The notes beneath the pieces are model-generated. The model did no database searches. It was not told the origin of the DNA and saw nothing but the letters and a program-made list of their open reading frames with translations. This document shows, one piece after another, positions 38,710 to 48,986 of a DNA stretch of 64,000 bases; position 1 is the first letter of the stretch; the number at the start of each line of letters is the position of its first letter. The stretch is taken from contig NZ_JAMFLX010000002.1 of the NCBI RefSeq assembly GCF_023502345.1, forward strand, positions 210,721 to 274,720, written 5' to 3'. The translations under genes and the position numbers were made by a program. Origin of the DNA: Parendozoicomonas callyspongiae. Its GTDB lineage: Bacteria; Pseudomonadota; Gammaproteobacteria; Pseudomonadales; Endozoicomonadaceae.

Positions 38710-39123
38710 CTCAACAGTCTGCCTTCTGAGTATTTCTAATTTCTAGCATTAAAATAGTTATTGTTTATGGATGTTACAGGTACCAAGAGCCCACACTCTA
38801 TTAAAAATAGGCATTAGTCACAATCGTTATATGGGGAAACGGCATGCATTATAAGGCTTTTGGCGTGTATTTGGCGGGAATTGCTGACATAGTCTACGTT
38901 TTCAGGGTTCTGTAGACACCGGAATTTGACCGCTTAAGTTGCAATCATGCTCAACAAGAGCAGTTTGTGAAACTGATACCGGAGCCGTTGCAGTAGTCTG
39001 GCTATTGGTTATTCATATATCAGTCCTATTATCAAGAAGAAAACTGCGTTAACGAGTATACAGTTTCAGGCGTATGCTTGTCTTATCATTTGCGTGAATG
39101 ATGTGGTGTTTTACGCACAGGCT
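38710..39123. other. Intergenic region upstream of the DAHP synthase
   Basis: 414 bases without a credible gene, RNA or repeat. It must contain the DAHP synthase promoter; I see no TyrR-type box. The T6SS gene tssM ends at its right border. Confidence 0.5.
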
Positions 39124-42100
39124 CTAAAGTTCAGTCGTTGCTGTCACTTTAGTCCGTTTATGAAACTGTGGTACAAGATCTTCATCAATCTGAAAAGTCA
39201 TTAAAAACTTCGGGTCAGGTAATGGTGCATTTATATGTGGTTCTGAGTTTCTGATTTCCAGTGCAACTGGTTGTCCCTCATTTAGTAAAGTTACATTTAA
39301 AGAATTGCGGCCAGGATGAGCACTAGAGCTGCTGTTTTCAAATACTTTTAGCCAGGCCCATTCCCCCCGGTAAATTTTTTGGGTAATAATCTTTTGGTTA
39401 TCGTATAGAGAAAGTTTTACATAATTGTCATTAATATATGAAATATCAAAAGGCTGCCATAAGCTAGGTCCGTGGTTGTAAGTGATTATGTTACTATTGT
39501 CCTCAATAAAAAAGTGAGAAGCATTAGGGCTGATGCTACGAACTCTCATATTGTAATGGTTTCTCAGCGAACCATCATTCTCAAAAAATGCTTCCCTGAT
39601 TTTATGAATTTGTTCTATCTGCCTGACTACCCTACGATTAATAACAAATGTCACATCCCTTAAAATGGGTTTGTCGACACCATTCCGTAATAGTGGTGTA
39701 AGATTCATGGTTATAAATCGATCAGCTCTTCCACCAGGTTGAAAAAAATCAATAAAATCCTTCGCCGAAGCTTCTCCATCAGATGCATCCAGTGGAGAAA
39801 ATGGAAATTTTCCTGCCATGCTTTGTTGAAATGGTTCAACTATTTCTGATAGCCACAAGTTCTGAATATAATCGCGTGATTCCGTGACCTGGCTTTCAAT
39901 GATCTGGTATATAAGCTCATTTAACCACCGATTTATAACATCGGGCATTTTTTTAGCGAGTATGCTTAGAGCATTAAGTGGGTGGGTACCCTCACCAATC
40001 TCCTTTAGTTGGTTGAATGCTTCGAGTGAGTTATTAGCTAGATGTTGCGCTTCGAGCTTTCTATATAGTTTTCCGAAGATATCCTGAAATTCAGATGAAT
40101 ATACTTGGGACTGATCACCACTGATTATTTTATGATATGGTTCAAATTTTTCTGTGATTTTTGAAAGTTGAAAAGTAAATTTATTGCTTTCATTATCCTC
40201 ATTTTGAACATACCTTGTATTTCTTGTAAGGCTTTCAAGTATTGCTATGATTGGTGATGTATGCCATCTGGAAAGAAACCTTATTGCATTCATCTGTTCC
40301 TCAACAGTATCAAGACTCTTGATCTGAATGCTATCGATAAAACTATGCCAATGACTAATATATTCGATTACATATTGCTTCCCTAATTCATTAACAGTTC
40401 GGCTAAGTCTACTGGGACTGGTTACCAGTTTACCGCCCTGTATTAAATTTATGTCATTAAGGCTCTCTGTAATCTTGCTAGAATTCTCAGAAAAAATGTC
40501 TAGAAGCCACGTATTATTAGTAAACAACACGGGAATATAAGTTCCACCTCCTGACTGATTATTTCGAAAGGAAAAAACATGATCAAAGTTCGCCCCGGTA
40601 AAATCAGTTACCGGTACTTGTCGAGAAAACTGAGGATCAGCTTTTAGCCGGTGAAATATGAGCTGCTCGTCAGAAAGACCCTGTAATCTATTGCGGGCAA
40701 GGGCAAGATATTGGTTATGTGGTAAAACTGATGGATAGTCATTATTTGAAAAAAGATCCTGCTGCATTTGAGATAATAACTCAGTAAAATACTTCGACAG
40801 ATTATATTCAGTACTTAAAGATGACATCAAAACGGATGTTAACTCATTTTTATGTAAGCCTTCAGAAACAAAGATCATTTTGTATAAGTGCAAGTTCTCG
40901 AATGTTATCTGTGGATCATGATGTTTTAACCCGCTAGCCAATCTTAGCCTAAGAGATTTTTCATTATATGGCATAACAAGACGTTTCAGCTGGTCATGAT
41001 AATAAGCCTCTGTATTATGTCTTATGCGCATTGTGGCCCAGTTTGTAATTAACATCCATTGAGGTATCACTCTTCCTTCGACTACTCTTTGCCTCAGGAG
41101 CTTAAGATTTTCAAGAACCGGTGTAAATTGTTCACGTTCTTCATTGGTTAATGTCGTAACTCCTACGATATAATTGTTTATTGCATCTAAAGACCTTAAA
41201 GAAAATTCTGAAGAGTACTTCTGATTTTTATAAGCCCAATATGAGACACCTGAAGCGGCACAGATCCAAATAAGAAAACCCGCTCTATGTATTGCTTTAC
41301 TCAATAGGGATGCCCTGAAATTGAAACCAGCATAATGCGACATTGGAATAAGGATTGAAGAATCGACAGCTGAATTGAAACATCGTTCCGGTGATGGCTC
41401 TTGAATTGAATTTCTACTTTCTGAAATTCCATAATGCTTTTGACAGAAAGCTGATAAAAAGTCCTCGACGTGACTACCAAGACTTCCGAGAAGGAAGTAA
41501 CCTCTGGGGCTCATCCATTTCTTTTCATTATGAGTACAAATGTGTTCGAACAGCACTTTAAGTTGATGGCCAAGTAGAATGAACTCAAAGATAAAAGCAA
41601 TACTTCTGTTATTTCCACCACTAACTTCGCAGTTAGTCTGATATACTTCGTTCGAATGTTTTTTCCAGGAAAGCTCAAACCAAAGAACCGGGTCAGACGC
41701 TTCATCTTCACGCCACGCGCCCCAAGATTGACTGAGTTCATCTTTATGGAAAAAACGGCTGAAGGTTGAGAATCCAACCAAAGTATCAAGCTCGGACAAA
41801 AACAGCACAAGTGGTAATACTTGCCTGCAAAATTCACAAACCATCTCAAAATGCTTGATAATATCCTCTGAATATGGTGGGTGGTGAAGAAGGAAGTGAG
41901 GTGTTACATGTACAAGAATCCCATTAAGTGGTTGTTGCCTTCTCAGGCGCCGTACATGTAACAAAACAAGTTTCATAACTTGTGAGCATCGCTCTGTATC
42001 AGTACATCCTGATCCTGTGATCAAAACCACACATTTTGGACTAACCCATATTTCCAAGTGTTCATAGACTTCTGAATTTTTTGCCGGGAACAAACTCATA

Positions 42101-42456
42101 CCTATAGCTTCCAAGGCCGATTTAGTTGATTCTGTATCACTAAAACTTGAAAGATAGAACCAAGGAGCTGTCAGAATATTACCAATATACAAAGTTGATG
42201 CGCGATAGCGTAGTAACCAGAAATAATCACGAATTAACTGGAAATGCATGGGTTTCTTGTTGTGACGTATAAATAATATGACCGTGTAGACCCCAGACAA
42301 AACAAGAGTGCAAACAACTGCCGTAAGAATTAGATAGCGACCCCAGTAGAAATCAAGTGATGAGGCAGTGATTCCAAAAGCAAGTAAAATTATACTGATA
42401 CAGAATAAGCAAAGTATAATTAAGTTTGTTTTGTTTTGGTCATTGATAGAACGCAT
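39124..42456 (-). CDS. tssM: T6SS membrane complex protein TssM (IcmF)
   Basis: Inner-membrane/periplasmic backbone of the type VI membrane complex with TssL and TssJ. 1110 residues with two N-terminal membrane segments (about 12-30 and 42-62), a third near 392-409, and a long periplasmic C-terminus. The cytosolic domain has the usual PWxY (APWFYL, 97-102) and PLNGILVHV landmarks, but residues 103-111 read SSFSDTEST where the Walker A GPPGxGKTT belongs, and the DTAGRYT-like Walker B region reads ITGSGCT. It probably does not bind ATP. It overlaps the tssL end by 17 bases. Confidence 0.9.
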   Translation of the reverse strand: MRSINDQNKTNLIILCLFCISIILLAFGITASSLDFYWGRYLILTAVVCTLVLSGVYTVILFIRHNKKPMHFQLIRDYFWLLRYRASTLYIGNILTAPWFYLSSFSDTESTKSALEAIGMSLFPAKNSEVYEHLEIWVSPKCVVLITGSGCTDTERCSQVMKLVLLHVRRLRRQQPLNGILVHVTPHFLLHHPPYSEDIIKHFEMVCEFCRQVLPLVLFLSELDTLVGFSTFSRFFHKDELSQSWGAWREDEASDPVLWFELSWKKHSNEVYQTNCEVSGGNNRSIAFIFEFILLGHQLKVLFEHICTHNEKKWMSPRGYFLLGSLGSHVEDFLSAFCQKHYGISESRNSIQEPSPERCFNSAVDSSILIPMSHYAGFNFRASLLSKAIHRAGFLIWICAASGVSYWAYKNQKYSSEFSLRSLDAINNYIVGVTTLTNEEREQFTPVLENLKLLRQRVVEGRVIPQWMLITNWATMRIRHNTEAYYHDQLKRLVMPYNEKSLRLRLASGLKHHDPQITFENLHLYKMIFVSEGLHKNELTSVLMSSLSTEYNLSKYFTELLSQMQQDLFSNNDYPSVLPHNQYLALARNRLQGLSDEQLIFHRLKADPQFSRQVPVTDFTGANFDHVFSFRNNQSGGGTYIPVLFTNNTWLLDIFSENSSKITESLNDINLIQGGKLVTSPSRLSRTVNELGKQYVIEYISHWHSFIDSIQIKSLDTVEEQMNAIRFLSRWHTSPIIAILESLTRNTRYVQNEDNESNKFTFQLSKITEKFEPYHKIISGDQSQVYSSEFQDIFGKLYRKLEAQHLANNSLEAFNQLKEIGEGTHPLNALSILAKKMPDVINRWLNELIYQIIESQVTESRDYIQNLWLSEIVEPFQQSMAGKFPFSPLDASDGEASAKDFIDFFQPGGRADRFITMNLTPLLRNGVDKPILRDVTFVINRRVVRQIEQIHKIREAFFENDGSLRNHYNMRVRSISPNASHFFIEDNSNIITYNHGPSLWQPFDISYINDNYVKLSLYDNQKIITQKIYRGEWAWLKVFENSSSSAHPGRNSLNVTLLNEGQPVALEIRNSEPHINAPLPDPKFLMTFQIDEDLVPQFHKRTKVTATTEL

Positions 42457-43237
42457 CGCGAATTTCTTTCCGAGAATGAGAGGAAGGAAGATGAAGAGAG
42501 GTTTTGTTTTCTGTACGAATTTTGGTTAAATGTTTGATATACGATTCTTGTTCGGATTTTGATAATATTACCGAACCTGTTGTACTGCAAATTATTAAGA
42601 GTAATGATATTGATATTGCTCTTTTAAGAGAAATTCTGTTTGTTCTTTTTTCGTTTTTTTTAATGCGCGGTGAGGATGGCTTAATCGTTTGAAAACAGCT
42701 GTTTTCAGAAAGAATTGTATGGGCTTTGATTTGTAGTTCAATACAGAATTCCTGATTTATTCTACGGTACTGCCCTTTAAAACCAACTTTCATGCAAAGG
42801 TAAGCAATTTGAAGGTGGGATAAATACATTTCATGGCGAACAAGCCATTTATCCAGTAAAACGTAGCAATATACACCAGCATCCCTACGTTTAAATAGTT
42901 CACTGCAAAATGATTTTCTATTCAAAGATTCAGGGCCAAGTGATAAGGCCAGCATCTCATCTGCTGTTGCGGCTAACCATAGACAAACACCCTCATAATC
43001 AGGGGAATCTGAACCTGACAAGCGAATGCTTTCAATTTGCTCAATGAGATGAGAGTAGATGTTACAATGATTTTCTAATGATTTTACTCGCCCTAAAAAT
43101 GCGATTAAAGCTAAAACTGATGATGCTTTATTGACCAGACTGTCGCTGCTGTCAAAAAGAAGAAGCTCCTTGAAACCAATATTATCTTGAATGTTATACC
43201 GTTCGGTTAGTAAAGGAGGATTCAGATTGCCTGTCAT
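42440..43237 (-). CDS. tssL: T6SS membrane protein TssL (DotU family)
   Basis: 265 residues: a cytosolic DotU-like helical domain (family-typical LAATADEMLALSL, VYCYVLLDKWL, AYLCMKVGFKGQYR) and a single C-terminal membrane segment near residues 205-224. It joins TssM in the membrane complex. The gene starts immediately after tssK and overlaps tssM. No OmpA-like peptidoglycan-binding extension is present. Confidence 0.9.
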   Translation of the reverse strand: MTGNLNPPLLTERYNIQDNIGFKELLLFDSSDSLVNKASSVLALIAFLGRVKSLENHCNIYSHLIEQIESIRLSGSDSPDYEGVCLWLAATADEMLALSLGPESLNRKSFCSELFKRRDAGVYCYVLLDKWLVRHEMYLSHLQIAYLCMKVGFKGQYRRINQEFCIELQIKAHTILSENSCFQTIKPSSPRIKKNEKRTNRISLKRAISISLLLIICSTTGSVILSKSEQESYIKHLTKIRTENKTSLHLPSSHSRKEIRDAFYQ

Positions 43238-43239
43238 AA

Positions 43240-44565
43240 CTACTGATGCCTGATCAAGAATATTCTAAGAACAGTGTTTTCCAGTTTTTCATCAAGATGC
43301 ACTGCAAGGTTTTCTTCTTGGTTTATAATCTGTTTGAATAAAGAGGAACTTTTAAGAGGTTCAAAGAAAATCTGGCCGGTCAGGTTAAGCTCTAGTGGCG
43401 GTGTCGCAGGCCTTTTTAACGGTACACCTGGTTCAGCATTGAGAACAAGTTGATGTATTAAAGAAACAGGCCCAATAGTAATGTATTTACTTGCATCACT
43501 ATCCAAATTCAATAGTCTTGCTTCCTGAACGGCAATGATCAAACGATCATTATCATGCATGCGGGGAAGTTGATATTCAAGAAGCCCTGTTGTTGATAGG
43601 TTTTCTTTAATTATCGTCAATTCTTCTATCCATTCTGCTCCTGCATCTTGCATAGACTCTGACAGATACTCAAAAAGGGGCTGAAAGATATTATTTAATT
43701 TATAGGGATTCAGTTCTTTCGGGGGGGGAGGACTGGTTAGTGTTAAACCAGCGAGTGTGCCTGCCAGTGATCTGAGTGTGATATAGAGCATACGAGGGTT
43801 AACCTGCCTCGATTCAACTAAAGTTACTAAAATAGTCTCCCATTGGGCAATAGATATAAGCCAAAGTTGGTCTTTATATTGCGTGTGTGGGCTTTTATAA
43901 TTTGAGCCTTCTGTTAACCGCCTTCGAAGAATATCTATTTGTTGTGTTAATCTTGCAAGATAATTCTGCATCCATAGATCAATATACTCACTCAGGTGGA
44001 TATTCAAAATGGGTGGGATAAACTGGTGATCCAATATTACATTACAATTACTGTCGACGTTCTTAACTTTTGCAACTGGAAGATAGGCAAACAGACTTAG
44101 ATCTTTTCCCTCATGCATAAGGCTGATATGGGGGCGGGCAATATGAACATTTACTGATGGATTATGTATATTGGTATTGTCTATCAGCTCTTCTTGATAA
44201 AGATGGTAACGATACCTTCCAGCGTCTGATTCGGAAGAACCAATTTCCTGATCCCCTTGCCTACTTAAAGGTATAACAAGATATACATAACTGTCTTTAT
44301 AATCCTCTGGAATATCAATAACGAGCTGCTGATTAAGCACAAAGGGTGTCATATCTGAGAAAATCCCTTCTGCCTGTCGAATTGCAAACTTACCTATCCG
44401 TAGTAGCTCCTTTGCAATAACAAGTTCACTAAACCCAAATTCCCCAGGGTGTTGTAGGTAGAAGAAGCGAGAGATGTAGTTTTCATAGTATCTCTCCTGC
44501 TGTTGAAAGTGTTGTGGGGAAACGTAGGCTCCTTCTAACCAGGCAACTGGATCGATTCGTATCAA
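43240..44565 (-). CDS. tssK: T6SS baseplate connector TssK
   Basis: Baseplate protein linking the sheath platform to the membrane complex. The N-terminus VAWLEGAYVSPQHFQQQERYYE is split here as WLEGAYVSP and QHFQQQ, the classic TssK opening, and the C-terminus carries the usual conserved beta-rich end. The start I prefer is TTG at 44565, preceded by AAGAGG with six-base spacing, giving 441 residues; a TTG at 44589 is the alternative. A C8 run at 43721-43728 encodes part of a Pro4 stretch. Confidence 0.88.
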   Translation of the reverse strand: MIRIDPVAWLEGAYVSPQHFQQQERYYENYISRFFYLQHPGEFGFSELVIAKELLRIGKFAIRQAEGIFSDMTPFVLNQQLVIDIPEDYKDSYVYLVIPLSRQGDQEIGSSESDAGRYRYHLYQEELIDNTNIHNPSVNVHIARPHISLMHEGKDLSLFAYLPVAKVKNVDSNCNVILDHQFIPPILNIHLSEYIDLWMQNYLARLTQQIDILRRRLTEGSNYKSPHTQYKDQLWLISIAQWETILVTLVESRQVNPRMLYITLRSLAGTLAGLTLTSPPPPKELNPYKLNNIFQPLFEYLSESMQDAGAEWIEELTIIKENLSTTGLLEYQLPRMHDNDRLIIAVQEARLLNLDSDASKYITIGPVSLIHQLVLNAEPGVPLKRPATPPLELNLTGQIFFEPLKSSSLFKQIINQEENLAVHLDEKLENTVLRIFLIRHQ

Positions 44566-44678
44566 GATGCACCTCTTTCTCGCTGGCAATATGACTTGTC
44601 GTGTTTGCTCATTTTTTGTGGGTGAATACTAAAAAATCGCTAAGAAAATGACCTGTAGATTACACACTACACACCTTG

Positions 44679-45623
44679 TTAGCTGTCTTTGCTTGTTGTT
44701 TGGAGGGCTATACGTACGTAGCCCCTGGGGGCTCTGGTAGTGTCACTATTAAAGTATGAAAGTCTATATCCTTTTTGCTGACAAGAAAGCTTAGGAGGTT
44801 CAGTTGATGTCTGCAATAATTCTACATAGTAGTTTATATATCGATGTGGAAGTAGGGCTCGGGAAAGAAATTCTATTCGAGTATGGAGTAGTGTTGTTTT
44901 ACTGATTTCGATCCATTCGTCAGCAGAACTCACGTGAATAATGACTCTTATTATTTGCCCCTTAATCCAGGAAAAACTACCAATCATTATGTTTTTTCCA
45001 AGTTTGAATTTATTGTTAAGATGCCATATTCGTTCAAGTGTTATTGGCCATCTTGACAGATCCTGCTGTTCGACTGTGATAGGATGGTTTATCAACTTGG
45101 AGAGATGACTCGCAACACCTTCGAGCGCTCTGGTTTTTATCTGGCAACGCAAAGAATACGAAAGCATCCAGTGTGATGTATTTGTTAATAGTCCGGAAAA
45201 ATCAAGGAAATGCTTGGGTGGTTTTGTATTACTTAACCATATTCTTTCAAAATAGAGGGGGAGATATCTACAAATTTCAACACGGTAATCAAGCCTTAGA
45301 TATCGTTCATTAAATATTTGGAAGAAGCTGTCCAGGGAGTAATCATCGAGATCATAATAAGCATGCTTGGACGCATCATTAATGTAGTGTGGCAAAATGC
45401 TGCCGGTTCCTATCAGTGAACATCTGTTGGTAATAAGAACTATATCTCTTAGATTATTATCATAGACATCAAAAAGATCCCACTGGCCGTTATAACCTAT
45501 TTTTTGTGCTTTGATTTGAATTCTAATATTTCGATTACCGTCCAGAAGACGCATCACCTGTGAGTATCCAAAGTTTTTTGGATTTGCCCTTAACCGGGCA
45601 TACCAACCGCTGTTTACAGTCAT
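44679..45623 (-). CDS. tssG: T6SS baseplate protein TssG
   Basis: 314 residues. The N-terminal segment ANPKNFGYSQVMRLLD and later IWLSNTKP, RLDYRVEICRYLP and RALLPHRY fit the TssG (VasB) family, the wedge partner of TssF. It begins two bases after the tssF stop and runs toward tssK. Overall similarity to known TssG proteins looks low. Confidence 0.8.
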   Translation of the reverse strand: MTVNSGWYARLRANPKNFGYSQVMRLLDGNRNIRIQIKAQKIGYNGQWDLFDVYDNNLRDIVLITNRCSLIGTGSILPHYINDASKHAYYDLDDYSLDSFFQIFNERYLRLDYRVEICRYLPLYFERIWLSNTKPPKHFLDFSGLLTNTSHWMLSYSLRCQIKTRALEGVASHLSKLINHPITVEQQDLSRWPITLERIWHLNNKFKLGKNIMIGSFSWIKGQIIRVIIHVSSADEWIEISKTTLLHTRIEFLSRALLPHRYINYYVELLQTSTEPPKLSCQQKGYRLSYFNSDTTRAPRGYVRIALQTTSKDS

Positions 45624-45625
45624 GC

Positions 45626-47386
45626 TCAGGAATTCTCACTAAAAGTCCAGCGCCATGTTGCATCGTTGGTGTAACCAGCCGTCAGACTGGTGTAATCACC
45701 AAAAGGGCGCCAGTATCGTAATAGCCGTTCAATTACATTGATGAAAAGTAAGACAGGTACACCATGAATGCTCTTTTCATTGATCCTCAACCAGTAACGA
45801 CAGCCAAGAGCAGTATAGAAACAACCTTGACTTTGCGCTGGCATAATTTCCTGACTGTAGTCCAAGTCTGTTATTGCAGTTAGTATTGAACTATCAATAC
45901 CTGAATCTCTACAGTAGAACAAGCCCAGCAAATGGTTGAGTCTCTGTGCCGTTTTACTATCTCTGAATAATGCTTGGCAGTTCAGCATGAGTGCAGACAT
46001 AAGACTCCATGGAGACTGCATATCAAGTGGACTTTGACTTCTTAGTGAATAACCTGAATCAATAAGGCGCGTTTCAGCTCCAGGAAAAATGTTGGAGTGA
46101 CAATCAGCAAGGGCATTTGGGATAAAGCCCTTGGCCTCACTGTCAAAGCAAAGTGCATCTACGACAAATGGGGTTGGTTCAGCACTGTTTCGATCCCGTC
46201 TTGTATCAGAAAATAATAAGGCATCACTATCCTTCTGCCGTATCATAGTCCAACCTAAAGCATCACTTTGAGGTTCATAATTATGAGTGCATGGAACTGT
46301 TTGTGGGTTGCTGGGGGTAGATATATTCGTCACCTGCTGAATACTGTAGACCCGGCAGTCAGGATATACAGTCCCGGAGTCAAGGGGGAGCAAAATTTGC
46401 TGGTGATCTAGAACCTGTGGTCCTAAACGAGTTGAAAAAGTGTTAATAAGTGGAAAACAGTTTAAGCGAATATGTTGTGCGCCAATATTACCAATCAGAG
46501 TTGTTGGAGCATCTTCCAGTAAGAACCAGATTTCTAATGGTAAGCTTCTACCTTGTGAGGCGATAACTTCTATGTCCAGCGAAATAAAACGAAAGCAGTT
46601 GGGATAAGCAAAAAATTCCTGTAACAAGCGTAATCCGGGAAAAACCATATTCTGATCAGGCAATATCCACCATTTGTCTGACAGGCCTGAAACCGTCAGA
46701 CATTCTGAGTCCAGTTCATATAATTCACCCCCAATACTGATAATAATTGATGTTAAGTGACCCATTAACAGGTCAAATAACACATTGGCCTGTGCTGCAT
46801 TAGGATCCATGTAAAACATAAGCCTGCTCAAATTACTTTCAGCCGGAGTCAGTCCGGGTTGAAGTGGAGCCAGGGTAAGGTGGAGCCCGGCTCCTGCCGA
46901 GGGGCAAATCTGCTTATTGGTGGGAAAAGGACCACGATTAAGGTCAACATATTCAACAGACCATGGCGAAATGTTAATGTCAACGGGGCAAACTGCATCG
47001 TAAGTCTTTCTATCACCTTGTATAGAGAAGCGGGTGCCTTTTTTAAGTACTACAGATTGATCGTTTTGTAAGGTTGTAAACTCGGAAACCGCTACCGCAG
47101 GGAGTGGTGCCATCAGATCCTGTGCCATAATATCCAGCAGTTGGCGACAGATGTCACTATAACCGTCGTCAACTCTCTGGTTTAGACCCGCTGTAAGATG
47201 TGCCATACCCTGCAGCAGTAAGGTCATATCCGTATCTGTTGGCAGGCCTCCGGTAATACCAATTTTTTCAGCAATGTCAGGGTAAAGCTGAGCAAAATTC
47301 CTTAAATAAGACTTCAGGAAATCTATTTCCTGCTCTACGTAGCTCTGAAAGTTATTTTTTTCACGAAGAAACTGCCAGATATTCAT
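45626..47386 (-). CDS. tssF: T6SS baseplate protein TssF
   Basis: 586 residues beginning MNIWQFLREKNNFQ, then YVEQEIDFLKSYLRNFAQLYPDIA split around residues 16-40, and RVDDGYSDICRQLLDIM, the hallmark opening of TssF (VasA). It forms the baseplate wedge with TssE, TssG and TssK. It is two bases from tssE and tssG on each side, so it is in one operon. Confidence 0.92.
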   Translation of the reverse strand: MNIWQFLREKNNFQSYVEQEIDFLKSYLRNFAQLYPDIAEKIGITGGLPTDTDMTLLLQGMAHLTAGLNQRVDDGYSDICRQLLDIMAQDLMAPLPAVAVSEFTTLQNDQSVVLKKGTRFSIQGDRKTYDAVCPVDINISPWSVEYVDLNRGPFPTNKQICPSAGAGLHLTLAPLQPGLTPAESNLSRLMFYMDPNAAQANVLFDLLMGHLTSIIISIGGELYELDSECLTVSGLSDKWWILPDQNMVFPGLRLLQEFFAYPNCFRFISLDIEVIASQGRSLPLEIWFLLEDAPTTLIGNIGAQHIRLNCFPLINTFSTRLGPQVLDHQQILLPLDSGTVYPDCRVYSIQQVTNISTPSNPQTVPCTHNYEPQSDALGWTMIRQKDSDALLFSDTRRDRNSAEPTPFVVDALCFDSEAKGFIPNALADCHSNIFPGAETRLIDSGYSLRSQSPLDMQSPWSLMSALMLNCQALFRDSKTAQRLNHLLGLFYCRDSGIDSSILTAITDLDYSQEIMPAQSQGCFYTALGCRYWLRINEKSIHGVPVLLFINVIERLLRYWRPFGDYTSLTAGYTNDATWRWTFSENS

Positions 47387-47388
47387 AA

Positions 47389-47736
47389 TTAAATAATGTG
47401 TCTTATGTGGACATAATCACGGTTAACATAAATCCAACCTTCTACAACGAAACCTACACCCCTTTTGGCTGATAAACTGAGCGGTTTGACAACTACCTTT
47501 TCCAATTTATGGATATGATGTTCTATTCGTCGAGTGAGTTCCTCACCTATTTCTTCCAAGTCACAAGTCGGGTACTGCCAGCACGGAACTCCATAGCCAA
47601 GTAATGGGATAGAAGATGCCTTACTGGCCGAAACAACTGGTGCTCGTGTCGATAACAGAGCTGACAACGAATTTATAACACACGCTTTAACGTGCTCCAG
47701 CTCAGGCCTTTTGGGTTCTGTAAATAATTCAATCAT
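47389..47736 (-). CDS. tssE: T6SS baseplate protein TssE (gp25-like)
   Basis: 115 residues related to phage T4 gp25, which initiates sheath assembly. ATG at 47736 with AGGA six bases upstream; it overlaps the upstream tssC-like stop by eight bases. Motifs LLGYGVPCW and EELTRRIEHHIHKLEKV match the family, although the usual strictly conserved EPR motif is not obvious. Confidence 0.85.
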   Translation of the reverse strand: MIELFTEPKRPELEHVKACVINSLSALLSTRAPVVSASKASSIPLLGYGVPCWQYPTCDLEEIGEELTRRIEHHIHKLEKVVVKPLSLSAKRGVGFVVEGWIYVNRDYVHIRHII

Positions 47737-48967
47737 CCCGATCCTGCTTATATGAGATATGAATAACAATCTCTCCAGTCACAACATTGGGGGGAAGGCT
47801 GGGTTGTATTGTGACTGTAGCTTTGTAATGGCCAACTTCTTCTAGTGAGGGTGATATCTCAACTCTTGCACGTTGTAGAGGGTATTTGGAAAGGTACTCA
47901 CGAGTTTTAACGGAAGCTCCTCCGCAGTACTGATTTAGCCAGCTATTTAGTTCCCACTGGCACTCGGAAGCTGACTTGGTTACACCAATATACTTCCTTA
48001 AAATAACTTTCAGGTAATGCCCTATTCGGCAAACCATAAGCATGCAACATAGCGTTACAGTTTTCATATATTGGTCTTGGCCAAAATACAGCATGGTCTG
48101 GCTAAAAAAAGCAGGATAATGCTCATACCAGGTCGTTGCGAGAGGGATTATTCCAAGGCTGTCATATTGCTCTTCAAGAGCCTCTGTCAGGACCAGCCAG
48201 GGTTCAGGACCACCTGAGCTGGCAGGGGGAAGAATAGCTCCCCCCGGGGTTTCATTTCCCCAAGCCTGTAGCCCGGAAAACCAGCCAAAGAGATTATACT
48301 CACGCAGAACGCACGCCAAAAGGGCTATGGATCCTCCTATTACAGGTCTTTGGTGCGGGACCCTGTCCCAGCTTTCAAAATTAGATGGAGTGATATAGAT
48401 ACCCGGCCATACGATCCCAATAAAACGGCTTGACTGTTTTGTCCGAAGCCGTCGAAATTTCATCATTGAATCATTTTCGTAGAATCGATCAAGGCGCGCT
48501 TTACTATAAGCAAGTATTTCATTCTGAGGGGTTAACCAAGTCTCGTCCAGGTCAAACAAAAATGGGCAGAGAGCTTCAAGCCCAAGGTCTGCCATTGAAG
48601 AAATGACTTTTTCAGCTAAAGGTTGGTCAGGTATAGACAGGTTGTAATTTACAGATATCAGTCCAAAAGGTTCTCCTCCATGGCTATCAAGCTCCCTCCC
48701 ATGAAGAAGATGATACAGGCGTGAATTTTTATGTGATTTCATAGTAATATCAGTAATTAATTCAGGCCACGACATGTTAAGAATTCTGATGACAGCCTGA
48801 CCTTCATTTGCGTCTGATGCTAGATAAAAAAGCCCGTACCATGTTGCCCAAAGCAATTTAAATTCCTGAGATTTTACAATAGTACTTACTTGTTTGTTAA
48901 TTAAATCATTTATGCGAATAATTAACTGATAGAGCTTTGACTGCTGAGTAGTTAATGAATCGAACAT
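47729..48967 (-). CDS. Second TssC-like sheath protein
   Basis: A 412-residue paralogue of TssC lacking about the first 100 residues of the full-length protein. Conserved matches are LYHLLHGRELDSHGGEPFG, aligned to YQHEYGTAGGEPYS of TssC, and MLMVCRIGHYLKVILRKYIG, aligned to the ASSRIAHYMKVMGRDMIG segment; the C-terminal ARVEISPSLEEVGHYKA also aligns. It lies between tssC and tssE in the same operon. A second tssC-like gene is known in Rhizobium/Agrobacterium imp clusters (TssC40/TssC41). It may be a minor sheath, cap or baseplate-adjacent protein; the function here is inference. Confidence 0.75.
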   Translation of the reverse strand: MFDSLTTQQSKLYQLIIRINDLINKQVSTIVKSQEFKLLWATWYGLFYLASDANEGQAVIRILNMSWPELITDITMKSHKNSRLYHLLHGRELDSHGGEPFGLISVNYNLSIPDQPLAEKVISSMADLGLEALCPFLFDLDETWLTPQNEILAYSKARLDRFYENDSMMKFRRLRTKQSSRFIGIVWPGIYITPSNFESWDRVPHQRPVIGGSIALLACVLREYNLFGWFSGLQAWGNETPGGAILPPASSGGPEPWLVLTEALEEQYDSLGIIPLATTWYEHYPAFFSQTMLYFGQDQYMKTVTLCCMLMVCRIGHYLKVILRKYIGVTKSASECQWELNSWLNQYCGGASVKTREYLSKYPLQRARVEISPSLEEVGHYKATVTIQPSLPPNVVTGEIVIHISYKQDRDD

Positions 48968-48986
48968 ACAGATATCAGGTACTTAT

